From NCBI GenBank assembly GCA_017883135.1, contig JADGOE010000011.1, forward strand, positions 1-61,756: a stretch of DNA of 61,756 bases, in the 5' to 3' direction. Source of the stretch: Acidimicrobiales bacterium (lineage in GTDB: Bacteria > Actinomycetota > Acidimicrobiia > Acidimicrobiales > RAAP-2). The position numbers and the translations under genes are program-made. The notes beneath the pieces were generated by a model that searched no databases, was not told the origin of the DNA, and saw only the letters and a list, made by a program, of their open reading frames with translations. The stretch's first letter is position 1. Each line of letters begins with the position of its first letter. Shown piece by piece: positions 54,275-61,756 of the stretch.

Positions 54275-56896
54275 TCATCCGTCGTCGGCCAGCACCACAT
54301 CCACCGCGGGCTCGTCGGCCACCGTCGCCACCAGCGACAACACTCCACCGGCATCACGGAGATCGTCCTCGGCCGACAAGAGGGCCGTGATCCGTTCCTG
54401 TGAATCGGCGACGGTGAGGGTGGCCACCTGCGAGCGCATCGAGCGCTTCGCCGTGGCTTTGGCCCTCCGGATCAGACCGAGCAGGTCAGCGGCCACGTCG
54501 AGCGCGGATTCGCCGCCACCCGGCAGTGGTGACGCGGCTGCGCCGAACTCGGATGGCGTGGGCCAAGGAGCGGTATGGATCGAGCCAACCTGCCACCACG
54601 ACCACACCTCTTCGGTCACGAAGGGGATCACCGGGGCGAGGAGGCGAAGCTGGACGGACAGGGCGAGCGCCAGAGCAGCCCGTGCCGAGGCCGGTCCCGC
54701 TTGTCCGGCGTCTCCATAGGCGCGTGTCTTGACAAGTTCGAGGTAGTCGTCGCAGAACGACCAGAAGAACGCCTCGGTGCGCTCGAGGGCCCGCGCGTAG
54801 TCGTACCCCTCGAACGCCGCGGTGGCCTCGTCGACCACGCCGGCCAGGCGGGCCAGCATGGCGCGGTCGATGGGTGCGGTGATCTCCTCGATACCTGGAG
54901 CCACCACTGTTCCGGCGTCATCGGTCAGGCGACCGAGCGCGAACCGCGAGGCATTCAGCACCTTGATGGCCAGACGTCGCCCCACCTTCATCTGGGCTTC
55001 GTCGACGGCGGTGTCGGTGCCGGGCCGCCCGCAGGCCGCCCAGTAGCGCACCGCGTCGGCTCCATGCATCTCCAGCAGGGGGAGCGGGGTGACGACGTTG
55101 CCCTTCGACTTCGACATCTTCTTGCGATCGGGGTCGAGCACCCAGCCCGAAATGGCAGCATTCGCCCACGGCAAGGCGCTGTGCTCGAGCTCGGAGCGGA
55201 CCACTGTCGCGAACAGCCAGGTGCGGATGATGTCGTGGGCCTGGGGCCGAAGGTCCATGGGGAAGACACGGGCGAACAGGTCCGGGTCGTCCTCCCACCC
55301 ACCGGCGATCTGCGGGGTGAGGGACGAGGTCGCCCAGGTGTCCATGACGTCGGGGTCGCCGACGAATCCACCAGGTTGGCCGCGCTGGGCCTCGGTGTAA
55401 CCCTCGGGCACATCGGTGGAGGGATCGACGGGGAGTTGCTTCTCGCCAGCCATCAGCGGGGTATCGAACTCGGTCTCGCCGGATGCATCGACCGGGTACC
55501 AGACAGGGAGCGGCACCCCGAAGAAGCGCTGCCGGCTGATGTTCCAATCGGCGTTCAGTCCCTTCACCCACGCCCGGTAGCGGTGGGCCATGTAGGGAGG
55601 GTGCCACCGCAGTTCCTCACCCCGGGCCAGCAGCCGGTCCCGTTGGGGAAGCGTCTGGACGAACCACTGACGGGACGAAACGATCTCGAGGGGCCGCTCG
55701 CCCTTCTCGAAGAACTTGACGGGGTGGGTGATCGGGCGGACCTCACCGATGAGTGCGCCGGACCCGGTGAGCAGCTCGACGATGCGGGCCTGGGCCTGTT
55801 TGACCGTGCGGCCGGCCAGTTCGGCGTAGTGCGCGGTGGCCGCCTCGGGGGTGTCGGACTCCCACCCCTCCGCGCCCCAGACCACCGTTAGCAGCCGCCC
55901 GTCGCGTCCGACGATGGTCCGCGTCGGCAGCGACAGCTCGCGCCACCACACCACGTCGGTCGTATCCCCGAACGTGCAGACCATGGCGATGCCCGAGCCC
56001 TTGTCCGGATCGGCCAGCTCATGGGCCACAACGGGCACCCGCACACCGAACAGGGGGGTGAGCACCTCTGCGCCGAACAGGGGTTGGTACCGCTCGTCGT
56101 CGGGATGGGCCACCAGGGCCACGCAGGCCGCGAGCAGTTCGGGGCGAGTGGTCTCGATCTCGACCGAGCCTTCGGCGCCGACCCGGGGGAACCGGAGTCG
56201 GTGGTAGGCCCCGGGACGCTCTCTGTCCTCGAGCTCGGCCTGCGACACCGCGGTCCGGAAGTCGACGTCCCAAAGAGTGGGCGCGGTGTGCTGCACCACC
56301 TGCCCCCGAGCGGCCAAGCGAAGGAAGCCGCGCTGTGAAACCCGCTGGGCCCGCTCGGAGATGGTGGCGTAGGTGTGCGACCAGTCCACCGACAGGCCGA
56401 GGGTGCGCCACAGGTGTTCGAAGACCTGCTCGTCCTCGGCGGTGAGCCGGTGGCAGAGCGCGACGAAGTTCGGGCGTGAGATGGAGATCGGGTCCTTGCC
56501 CGGCTGGGACGGGGGCACGAAGTCGGGGTCGAAAGGGAGGCTCGGGTCACATCGGACCCCGAAGTAGTTCTGCACCCTCCGCTCGGTGGGGAGGCCGTTG
56601 TCGTCCCACCCCATCGGATAGAACACCGCCTTGCCCTGCATGCGGTGGAAGCGTGCCACCGCATCGGTGTGGGTGTAGGAGAACACGTGGCCGATGTGGA
56701 GCGACCCCGACACGGTGGGCGGCGGGGTGTCGATGGAGAACACCTCGCTGCGGGTGGCAGACCGGTCGAAGGCGTAGGTGGCGTCCTCTTCCCACCGCGC
56801 GGACCACGTCGCTTCGAGGCCATCCAGGCTGGGCTTTTCGGGGATGCCCGTGGGCCCGGCCCCCCGATTGGTGGATCCGTTCGCGTGTTCCTGCAT
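54275..56896 (-). CDS. valS: Valine-tRNA ligase
   Basis: 873 aa from ATG 56896. The class I HIGH motif is at 67-70 (PPPTVSGSLHIGHVFSYTH) and KMSKS at about residue 575 (DRKKMSKSKGNVVTPL). An editing CP1 domain lies between them (VALVAHPDDERYQPLFGAEV), and WFVQTLPQRDRLL and TWATSSLTPQIAGGWEDDPD are typical ValS blocks. The C-terminal coiled coil of many ValS is short here. The start codon lies 21 bases from the divergent cysS start, so both messages probably lack normal leaders. Confidence 0.95.
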   Translation of the reverse strand: MQEHANGSTNRGAGPTGIPEKPSLDGLEATWSARWEEDATYAFDRSATRSEVFSIDTPPPTVSGSLHIGHVFSYTHTDAVARFHRMQGKAVFYPMGWDDNGLPTERRVQNYFGVRCDPSLPFDPDFVPPSQPGKDPISISRPNFVALCHRLTAEDEQVFEHLWRTLGLSVDWSHTYATISERAQRVSQRGFLRLAARGQVVQHTAPTLWDVDFRTAVSQAELEDRERPGAYHRLRFPRVGAEGSVEIETTRPELLAACVALVAHPDDERYQPLFGAEVLTPLFGVRVPVVAHELADPDKGSGIAMVCTFGDTTDVVWWRELSLPTRTIVGRDGRLLTVVWGAEGWESDTPEAATAHYAELAGRTVKQAQARIVELLTGSGALIGEVRPITHPVKFFEKGERPLEIVSSRQWFVQTLPQRDRLLARGEELRWHPPYMAHRYRAWVKGLNADWNISRQRFFGVPLPVWYPVDASGETEFDTPLMAGEKQLPVDPSTDVPEGYTEAQRGQPGGFVGDPDVMDTWATSSLTPQIAGGWEDDPDLFARVFPMDLRPQAHDIIRTWLFATVVRSELEHSALPWANAAISGWVLDPDRKKMSKSKGNVVTPLPLLEMHGADAVRYWAACGRPGTDTAVDEAQMKVGRRLAIKVLNASRFALGRLTDDAGTVVAPGIEEITAPIDRAMLARLAGVVDEATAAFEGYDYARALERTEAFFWSFCDDYLELVKTRAYGDAGQAGPASARAALALALSVQLRLLAPVIPFVTEEVWSWWQVGSIHTAPWPTPSEFGAAASPLPGGGESALDVAADLLGLIRRAKATAKRSMRSQVATLTVADSQERITALLSAEDDLRDAGGVLSLVATVADEPAVDVVLADDG

Positions 56897-56917
56897 GATC
56901 GGGTTACCGTACCCTGC

Positions 56918-58315
56918 GTGCTCGAGCTCTACGACACCGCCACTGGTGAGGTGGCACCACTCAGCCTGCGGGAGCCCGGGCGGATCTCCATCTACGTGTG
57001 CGGCCTCACCGTCTACGACGCTCCCCACCTCGGCCACGGCCGGTTCGCGCTGGTCTTCGACGTCCTCCGCCGCTACCTGATCTTCACCGGGCTGACAGTC
57101 ACGTACGTCTCGAACATCACCGACATCGACGACAAGATCATCGAGCGGGCGGCGGAGCAGGGCATCGAGCCGTCCGAGCTGACCGCCACCTACGAGCAGG
57201 TCTGGTGGGAGGCCGTGGACGCCCTCGGCGTGCTCCGGCCCGATCAGGTCCCCCACGCCACCGCCTACGTCGACCGCATGGTCGAGCTGGTCGCCGACCT
57301 GGTGGCCCGTGGGGTGGCCTACGAGACGGCCGATGGGGTCTACCTGTCGGTGGAGGAGGTGCCGGGCTACGGGCTCTTGGCCCTGCAGCCCCTCGAGTCG
57401 TTGCGGGCCGGCGCCCGGGTCGAGAGCGACGTGGACAAGCGCTCGCCCCTCGACTTCGTGCTGTGGAAGAAGGCCAAGCCGGGCGAGCCGACCTGGCCCT
57501 CACCGTGGGGTCCGGGCCGACCCGGATGGCACACCGAGTGCGTGGTGATGTCGCTCGACCTGCTCGGAGACGGATTCGAGCTCCATGGCGGGGGGATGGA
57601 CCTGATGTTCCCCCACCACGAGAACGAGCGGGCCCAGGCGGTGGCTGCCGGCCGGCAGTTTGCCCGCCACTGGATGCACAACGGATGGGTGACCGTCGGC
57701 GGGGAGAAGATGTCCAAGTCGCTGGGCAACTTCACTTCGCTCGACGACTTGTTGGCCCGCAGCGACCCCCGCGCCTACCGGCTGCTGGTCCTGCGCTCCC
57801 ACTACCGGTCTCCCATCGAGGTGACGCCGGACACGGTCACCCAGGCCGAGGCGGGACTGGCCCGGCTCGACGAGGCGGCCCGCCGGTTCCACCTCGAAGA
57901 CGTATTGGCCTCGGGCCCGGTGATCGACCAGGGGGAAAGCGGTGACCCCGAGCTCGACGCCGACGCGGTGACCAGCTTCCGAAAGTGCATGGACGACGAC
58001 CTCGACACTGCGGGTGCATTGGCCATGGTGTTCGATCTGGTTCGTCGAGCCAACGGAGAGGCCGACGCAGGCGACGCGCCTGGGGCGCAACGGTCTGCCC
58101 GCACGGTGGGCCTGCTCTGTGCTGCCCTGGGTCTGCGGGTGGCCCACCCCACCGAGGACGAGATCGACCCGGCCAGCGCCGATCGGGTGCGCCGGCGCGA
58201 CGAGGCCCGGGCAGCGGGGAGTTGGACGGCTGCCGATGCCTTGCGCGCCGAGCTGGAGCAGTCGGGTTGGCTGGTCGAGGACGGTCCCGACGGCACCCGC
58301 ATCCGGCGTCGATGA
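56918..58315 (+). CDS. cysS: Cysteine-tRNA ligase
   Basis: 465 aa from GTG 56918. The zinc Cys28 is in RISIYVCGLTVYDAPHLGHG together with the HLGH form of HIGH. WHTECVVMSLDLLGDGFELH with GGGMDLMFPHHENE and KMSKSLGNF (about 266) are the classical CysS blocks. The start was chosen at GTG 56918, because upstream codons belong to the antisense of valS. The gap to the divergent valS start is 21 bp. The stop overlaps the next start codon (ATGA). Confidence 0.95.
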   Translation: MLELYDTATGEVAPLSLREPGRISIYVCGLTVYDAPHLGHGRFALVFDVLRRYLIFTGLTVTYVSNITDIDDKIIERAAEQGIEPSELTATYEQVWWEAVDALGVLRPDQVPHATAYVDRMVELVADLVARGVAYETADGVYLSVEEVPGYGLLALQPLESLRAGARVESDVDKRSPLDFVLWKKAKPGEPTWPSPWGPGRPGWHTECVVMSLDLLGDGFELHGGGMDLMFPHHENERAQAVAAGRQFARHWMHNGWVTVGGEKMSKSLGNFTSLDDLLARSDPRAYRLLVLRSHYRSPIEVTPDTVTQAEAGLARLDEAARRFHLEDVLASGPVIDQGESGDPELDADAVTSFRKCMDDDLDTAGALAMVFDLVRRANGEADAGDAPGAQRSARTVGLLCAALGLRVAHPTEDEIDPASADRVRRRDEARAAGSWTAADALRAELEQSGWLVEDGPDGTRIRRR

Positions 58316-58572
58316 ACGCCGTGCGGACACCGGGCGTCGAGCCCTGTCCAGGGTTGATTCGCCAGGTCGGGCTGCTGGCGCTTTTCGGCGCTGAAGAGGG
58401 ACTCAGCTCCATCTCTCAGCCGGGCGAAGGTGCCGACGTGTTCGTGCACCACACCAACGTCCAGATGAACGTTTTCCGCTCCTTCGAAGAGGGCCAGGCG
58501 GTGGAGTTCGATCTGGAGGAAGGGCCCAAGGGCCTGCAGGCTGTGGACGTGCGCTTGGCCCAGGCCGCATAG
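58312..58572 (+). CDS. Degenerate cold-shock-domain protein, 86 aa
   Basis: ATG 58312 overlaps the cysS stop. The C-terminal 55 residues match a CspA-type protein: ISQPGEGADVFVHHTNVQMN, then FRSFEEGQAVEFDLEEGPKG and LQAVDVRLAQAA. RNP2 (VFVHH) is intact, but the first strand and RNP1, normally KG(F/Y)GFI, read EGLSSI, and the usual TVKWFNAEKG is FGAEEG. Three of the aromatic residues that stack on RNA are lost. It may be a pseudogene, a protein with a new role, or a frameshifted CSP. Translation coupling to cysS is a notable context. Confidence 0.6.
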   Translation: MNAVRTPGVEPCPGLIRQVGLLALFGAEEGLSSISQPGEGADVFVHHTNVQMNVFRSFEEGQAVEFDLEEGPKGLQAVDVRLAQAA

Positions 58573-58586
58573 GGAGGGCCTTCCTT

Positions 58587-58643
58587 CGGGCCTTCGGCCC
58601 TGGTCACCGGCTCCCCCCCCATCGCGAGCGGGTCGCGATGGGG
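58587..58643 (+). terminator. Two hairpins after the CSD gene
   Basis: GGGCC TTC GGCCC (58588-58600) is a short hairpin. CCCCATCGCGA (58617-58627) pairs perfectly over 11 bases with TCGCGATGGGG (58633-58643) around GCGGG. Together they likely end the cysS/CSD transcript. No T tract follows the second stem. Confidence 0.5.
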
Positions 58644-58741
58644 TATCTCCGGGCGACCGCAGGGACATCTCGGGGCGGGCCAGGCCGGTTCAGCTCGTAG
58701 GGGCGTCGCGTGCATGGGGCTGGCATGGGCCCCGGTTGTTG

Positions 58742-58757
58742 GTTACTATTGGGTAAC
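58742..58757. promoter_or_regulatory. Inverted repeat upstream of the acyl-CoA dehydrogenase
   Basis: GTTAC (58742-58746) and GTAAC (58753-58757) flank TATTGG, an AT-rich island 110 bp before the ATG. It may be part of a promoter (-10-like TACTAT) or a regulator site. Confidence 0.3.
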
Positions 58758-58865
58758 TACGAAGTGACCGCCGCAGAACCAGGCGGTGGACGGTGCGGTC
58801 GAAGGGCCGCAACGGACTGCCGCCAGACGCGAGGGGCCCATCGGGCCGGAACGGAGCAAGGCACC

Positions 58866-60080
58866 ATGGCTGATTTCTCGTTGGACCTCAATGAGGATCA
58901 ACTGCAGATCCAAAAGTGGGTACACGACTTCGCGGAGAACGTCATCCGGCCCGCCGGGCGCGAGTGGGACGAGCGCGAAGAGACCCCCTGGCCGATCATC
59001 GAGGAGGCCGCCCGGGTGGGGCTGTACTCCTTCGACTTCATCAGCCAGGCCTTCTTCGACGAGAGCGGCCTGCTCATGCCGATCGCCAACGAGGAGATGT
59101 CCTGGGGTGACGCGGGGATCGCCCTGGCCATCTTCGGCAGCACATTGGGCCTGGCCGGGATCGCCAGCAACGGGACCCCCGAGCAGCTGATGGAGTGGGG
59201 TCCGCAATGCTTCGGCACCCCCGAGAAGCTCCAGCTGGCCGCGTTCGCCGTCTCCGAGCCCGATGCCGGCTCGGACGTGTCGTCGCTGCGAACCAGGGCG
59301 GTGTACGACGAGGCCAAGGACGAGTGGGTCCTCAACGGCACCAAGACCTGGATCACCAACGGTGGCATCGCCGACATCCATGTTGTGGTGGCCTCGGTCG
59401 AACCCGAGCTCGGCTCACGGGGTCAGGCCAGCTTCATCGTCCCGCCGAAGACCCCGGGTCTCTCGCAGGGCCAGAAGTTCCAGAAGATGGGCATCCGCGC
59501 CTCCCACACCGCCGAAGTCGTGCTGGACGACTGTCGGGTGCCGGGCCACTGCCTCCTCGGGGGCAAGGACAAGCTCGACGAGAAGCTAGCCCGTGCCCGC
59601 GAGGGGAAGCGTTCGACCAGCCAGGCGGCGATGAAGACCTTCGAGGCCTCTCGCCCGACGGTGGGTGCTCAGGCCCTCGGCATCGCGCGGGCCGCGTACG
59701 AGTACTCGCTCGACTATGCCAAGGAGCGCCAGGCCTTCGGCCGGGCCATCATCGAAAACCAGGCGATCGCCTTCAAGCTGGCCGATATGAAGACCCGCAT
59801 CGATGCCTCCCGCCTGTTGATCTGGCGGGCGTCGTGGATGGGCCGCAACGGCAAGGAGTTCACCGCAGGTGAAGGCTCTATGTCCAAGCTCTACGCCGGC
59901 GAGACGGCCGTCTACGTGACCGAGGAAGCCATCCAGATCATGGGCGGCTACGGCTACATCCGTGACCACCCGGTCGAGCGCTGGCACCGCGACTCGAAGA
60001 TCTACACCATTTTTGAAGGTACGAGTGAGATCCAAAGATTGATCATCGCACGTGCCATCTCCGGGGTGCATATCAAGTAG
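58866..60080 (+). CDS. Acyl-CoA dehydrogenase
   Basis: 404 aa from ATG 58866. Family blocks include [20 protein letters not shown] (FAD/substrate loop), [51 protein letters not shown]-like helix ([20 protein letters not shown]), [20 protein letters not shown] and [20 protein letters not shown] with the catalytic Glu. It oxidises an acyl-CoA to the 2-enoyl form, passing electrons to ETF. Chain length is not readable. It lies alone after the hairpins. A longer upstream reading frame is not used, because the family starts at [15 protein letters not shown]. Confidence 0.92.
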   Translation: MADFSLDLNEDQLQIQKWVHDFAENVIRPAGREWDEREETPWPIIEEAARVGLYSFDFISQAFFDESGLLMPIANEEMSWGDAGIALAIFGSTLGLAGIASNGTPEQLMEWGPQCFGTPEKLQLAAFAVSEPDAGSDVSSLRTRAVYDEAKDEWVLNGTKTWITNGGIADIHVVVASVEPELGSRGQASFIVPPKTPGLSQGQKFQKMGIRASHTAEVVLDDCRVPGHCLLGGKDKLDEKLARAREGKRSTSQAAMKTFEASRPTVGAQALGIARAAYEYSLDYAKERQAFGRAIIENQAIAFKLADMKTRIDASRLLIWRASWMGRNGKEFTAGEGSMSKLYAGETAVYVTEEAIQIMGGYGYIRDHPVERWHRDSKIYTIFEGTSEIQRLIIARAISGVHIK

Positions 60081-60554
60081 CTGAGCAGGATGTTTGTCTG
60101 AGGCACCCTGATCCAGCCGCTAGCCCGCCAAGCCGGAAATGCGCGCCACAAATGCTGCGGCTCCGCCACTAATTCGCCCATCCCCGGCCAAGATCGCCGA
60201 ACTCGAGGCTACTTCCATCTCGTGCAGAGCCTCCGGGGATCCCAACGCCGATTCAATACGTCCCTTGTGGCAGATGAATGGCGTGTCAACGCAGGTCGGA
60301 TTCAAGAACTGCTTGCTGGCGCGAACGCCCCACTGCGGCACTTCGGTGTGACCTCTGGAGTCCCGGCGGTCGGTGATTTGCGGGCAGGACCTTGACCGAG
60401 GGTCCGTAAGGGAATCTGCCCTACGCAGATGATCGGCGGCGCGGCAAGGCTGGCTAGCGGTAGTTCCGCTGACGGGGCGGTGGTAGTCCTGGCCAAATGA
60501 CATATTGCCCGTTGCTGAATTCGGTAGACACCTGGGCTGGGCCATGATGGCGGG
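60081..60554. other. Intergenic region without a recognised gene
   Basis: The 474 bases between the acyl-CoA dehydrogenase and the HAD gene hold only short or implausible reading frames. The longest (minus, about 140 codons) has no ribosome site and no motif. No tRNA or strong hairpin was noticed. Confidence 0.5.
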
Positions 60555-61373
60555 GTGAGGGCCGCCTTCTTCGACGTCGACAAGACGGTGATCGCTAAGG
60601 CATCCATCCCCGCATTCGGTCGACCGCTATATCGGGGCGGACTAATCAATCGGCGCGTGATCGCCCGCGCCTTAGTTTCCCACATCGTCTATCTTCACCT
60701 TGGTGCGAGCGAGCGGAAGCTCGAACGGCTCCGGGAGTCCATGCTGACTCTGATCAAGGGATGGGACCACGACGGGATCAAAGAAATCGTTCGCGAGGCA
60801 TTCGTAGAGACAGTCGAGCCGATCATCTACGCCGAGGCGCTCGATCTCATCGAGGCGCACCGAGCCGCTGGCTACAAGGTGTACCTGGTGTCGGCATCAC
60901 CGGATGTGATCGTCCAACCATTGGCCGAGCACCTCGGCGTGGATGGCGCCATCGCCAGTCGTCCCCTGGTCGGCGACGACGGCCGGTATACCGGGGAGAT
61001 GGAGTTCTACTCCTACGGCCCGTTCAAAGCCGAGGCGATGCGGGAGCTAGCGGAAGCCGAAGACCTCGACCTGGCCGAGTCCTCCGCCTACTCGGACTCG
61101 TACACCGACCTGCCCATGCTCGAGGCCGTCGGTCACCCGGTGGCTGTCAACCCGGACCGGGTGCTTGCCAAGGTGGCGCGCGAGCGCGAGTGGGAGGTCA
61201 TGCAGTTCACCAAGCCGGTGCGCCTGCGCGACCGGATGAGCGTGCCGAGCCTGCCGGTGACGGTCTCATTGGCAGGTTTCACAGCGGCTACATCAGTGTG
61301 TGTACTCGTGGCATGGCGGATCCTCCACGGGTGGCGACCAACCCGAGGCTTGCATAGAGCGAGACTGCAGTGA
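60555..61373 (+). CDS. HAD-superfamily IB hydrolase (SerB-like phosphatase)
   Basis: 272 aa from GTG 60555. Motif I is FFDVDKTVIAK (nucleophile Asp7), motif II is VYLVSASPDVIVQPLAEH, and motif III/IV is YSYGPFKAEAM with SSAYSDSYTDLPMLEAVGHP. This is the HAD-IB group that includes phosphoserine phosphatase and the PSP-like half of mycobacterial acyltransferase fusions. A C-terminal hydrophobic segment (VTVSLAGFTAATSVCVLVAW) suggests membrane attachment. The substrate is unknown. Confidence 0.85.
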   Translation: MRAAFFDVDKTVIAKASIPAFGRPLYRGGLINRRVIARALVSHIVYLHLGASERKLERLRESMLTLIKGWDHDGIKEIVREAFVETVEPIIYAEALDLIEAHRAAGYKVYLVSASPDVIVQPLAEHLGVDGAIASRPLVGDDGRYTGEMEFYSYGPFKAEAMRELAEAEDLDLAESSAYSDSYTDLPMLEAVGHPVAVNPDRVLAKVAREREWEVMQFTKPVRLRDRMSVPSLPVTVSLAGFTAATSVCVLVAWRILHGWRPTRGLHRARLQ

Positions 61374-61756
61374 TGAGAGACGTGTCCCTAAACGGTTAGC
61401 TGAGTGTCGCGTACTGCCCGACGCCGAAGGTGCTTGCGGACCGCGACCACTCCCGACGTGCCGTTCTGCATTGCAGCCGTTAGCGAGACGGCCGTTGTTC
61501 TGGCGCGTTGTTCGGCGCCCGAGTGGGAGCGCTCGATTGCCGAATATCTTCGCGCTCCGCGCCGCTGTCTGCCTCGAATCACTTCGCTTCCGGCGGGCGA
61601 CCTGTGTGCCGCAGGGGCCAATAGCAGGTGGCAGTGCTCGCGAAAAGTGCAGCGCCAGCAACGGCACATGGGCAGTGCATTCACATGCCGTCAGCCCGTT
61701 GAGGCTGTGCCGGTGTGAGCCAGCCGTATCTCGTTGTCCATCGCGAGCAGATAGGG
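61374..61756. other. Window end without a recognised gene
   Basis: Reading frames on both strands here (up to about 120 codons) have no motif, poor codon use and no ribosome site. A minus-strand frame ending KHLRRRAVRDTQLTV might be the tail of a transposase, but this cannot be supported. Confidence 0.4.

Noticed and set aside
54575-55891. 438-codon plus-strand frame inside valS
   Set aside because: Shadow of valS due to high GC at third positions.
58587-58606. TTCGGCCCTGGTCACC-like core as another DosR-like box
   Set aside because: The match lies within a GGGCC-TTC-GGCCC hairpin after a gene end and lacks the GAC half of the element; terminator use explains it.
61388-61684. Minus-strand frame at the window end as a transposase tail
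   Set aside because: The resemblance is too slight and the frame runs near the window edge; left as unassigned.

Overview
The window is high-GC DNA of an actinobacterium (Actinomycetota). An Acidimicrobiia-like or mycobacterium-like lineage is my guess, because it carries WS/DGAT wax-ester/TAG synthases, a DosR/DosS-type hypoxia system, GTG starts and many 4-bp stop/start overlaps. No 16S gene is present, so the placement is an inference.

Layout. (1) 1-4.0 kb: accessory DNA with transposase debris (IS5-type and IS21 IstA fragments), a PD-(D/E)XK-like nuclease gene preceded by a small sigma-region-4-like gene, a divergent 51-aa acidic protein and a zinc-ribbon/HNH-like protein. It ends at a 3' half of a tRNA-Met gene followed by a terminator, which looks like an island attachment site. 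(2) 4.2-9.5 kb: an RHH/PIN toxin-antitoxin pair and a glycerol kinase / glycerol-3-phosphate dehydrogenase-like operon whose last gene is frameshifted. (3) 9.6-13.6 kb: decayed genes (serine recombinase fragment, MFS gene without its start, head-to-head fragments of an acyl-CoA synthetase and a WS/DGAT) around one intact WS/DGAT. (4) 13.7-42.7 kb: the core of the window. A DosR-like regulator and a DosS-like single-GAF kinase stand next to universal stress proteins, a group 3b-type NADP-linked [NiFe] hydrogenase operon with its protease, a Ni-dependent CO dehydrogenase operon (cooF-cooS-cooC plus a flavin oxidoreductase and an acyl-CoA hydrolase/transferase), an M50 protease, an alcohol dehydrogenase, a GNAT acetyltransferase, small unknown proteins and a cydDCAB-type bd-oxidase locus. 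Seven near-identical copies of a partly palindromic element (form GGGACNTTCGGCCCTA) plus one variant lie upstream of these units. They resemble the mycobacterial DosR box. (5) 42.7-61.8 kb: more ordinary chromosome with TetR/epimerase, a UBP-type zinc finger, a lipoprotein beta-propeller, WS/DGAT and esterase, a branched-chain amino-acid-type ABC transporter, divergent valS and cysS, a degenerate cold-shock protein, an acyl-CoA dehydrogenase and a HAD phosphatase.

How the parts may work together. CO dehydrogenase electrons could pass through the CooF-like protein to the adjacent flavin oxidoreductase and produce NAD(P)H. The hydrogenase could exchange NADPH with H2. The bd oxidase, if functional, would scavenge O2. 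With the stress proteins this looks like a hypoxia/dormancy programme of redox balancing under a DosRS-type system. The gene families and boxes are seen in the sequence; the regulon and electron route are inferences. The cyd locus carries two in-frame stops (both explainable by C-to-T/G-to-A transitions) and a frameshift, so it is either decaying or affected by sequence errors.
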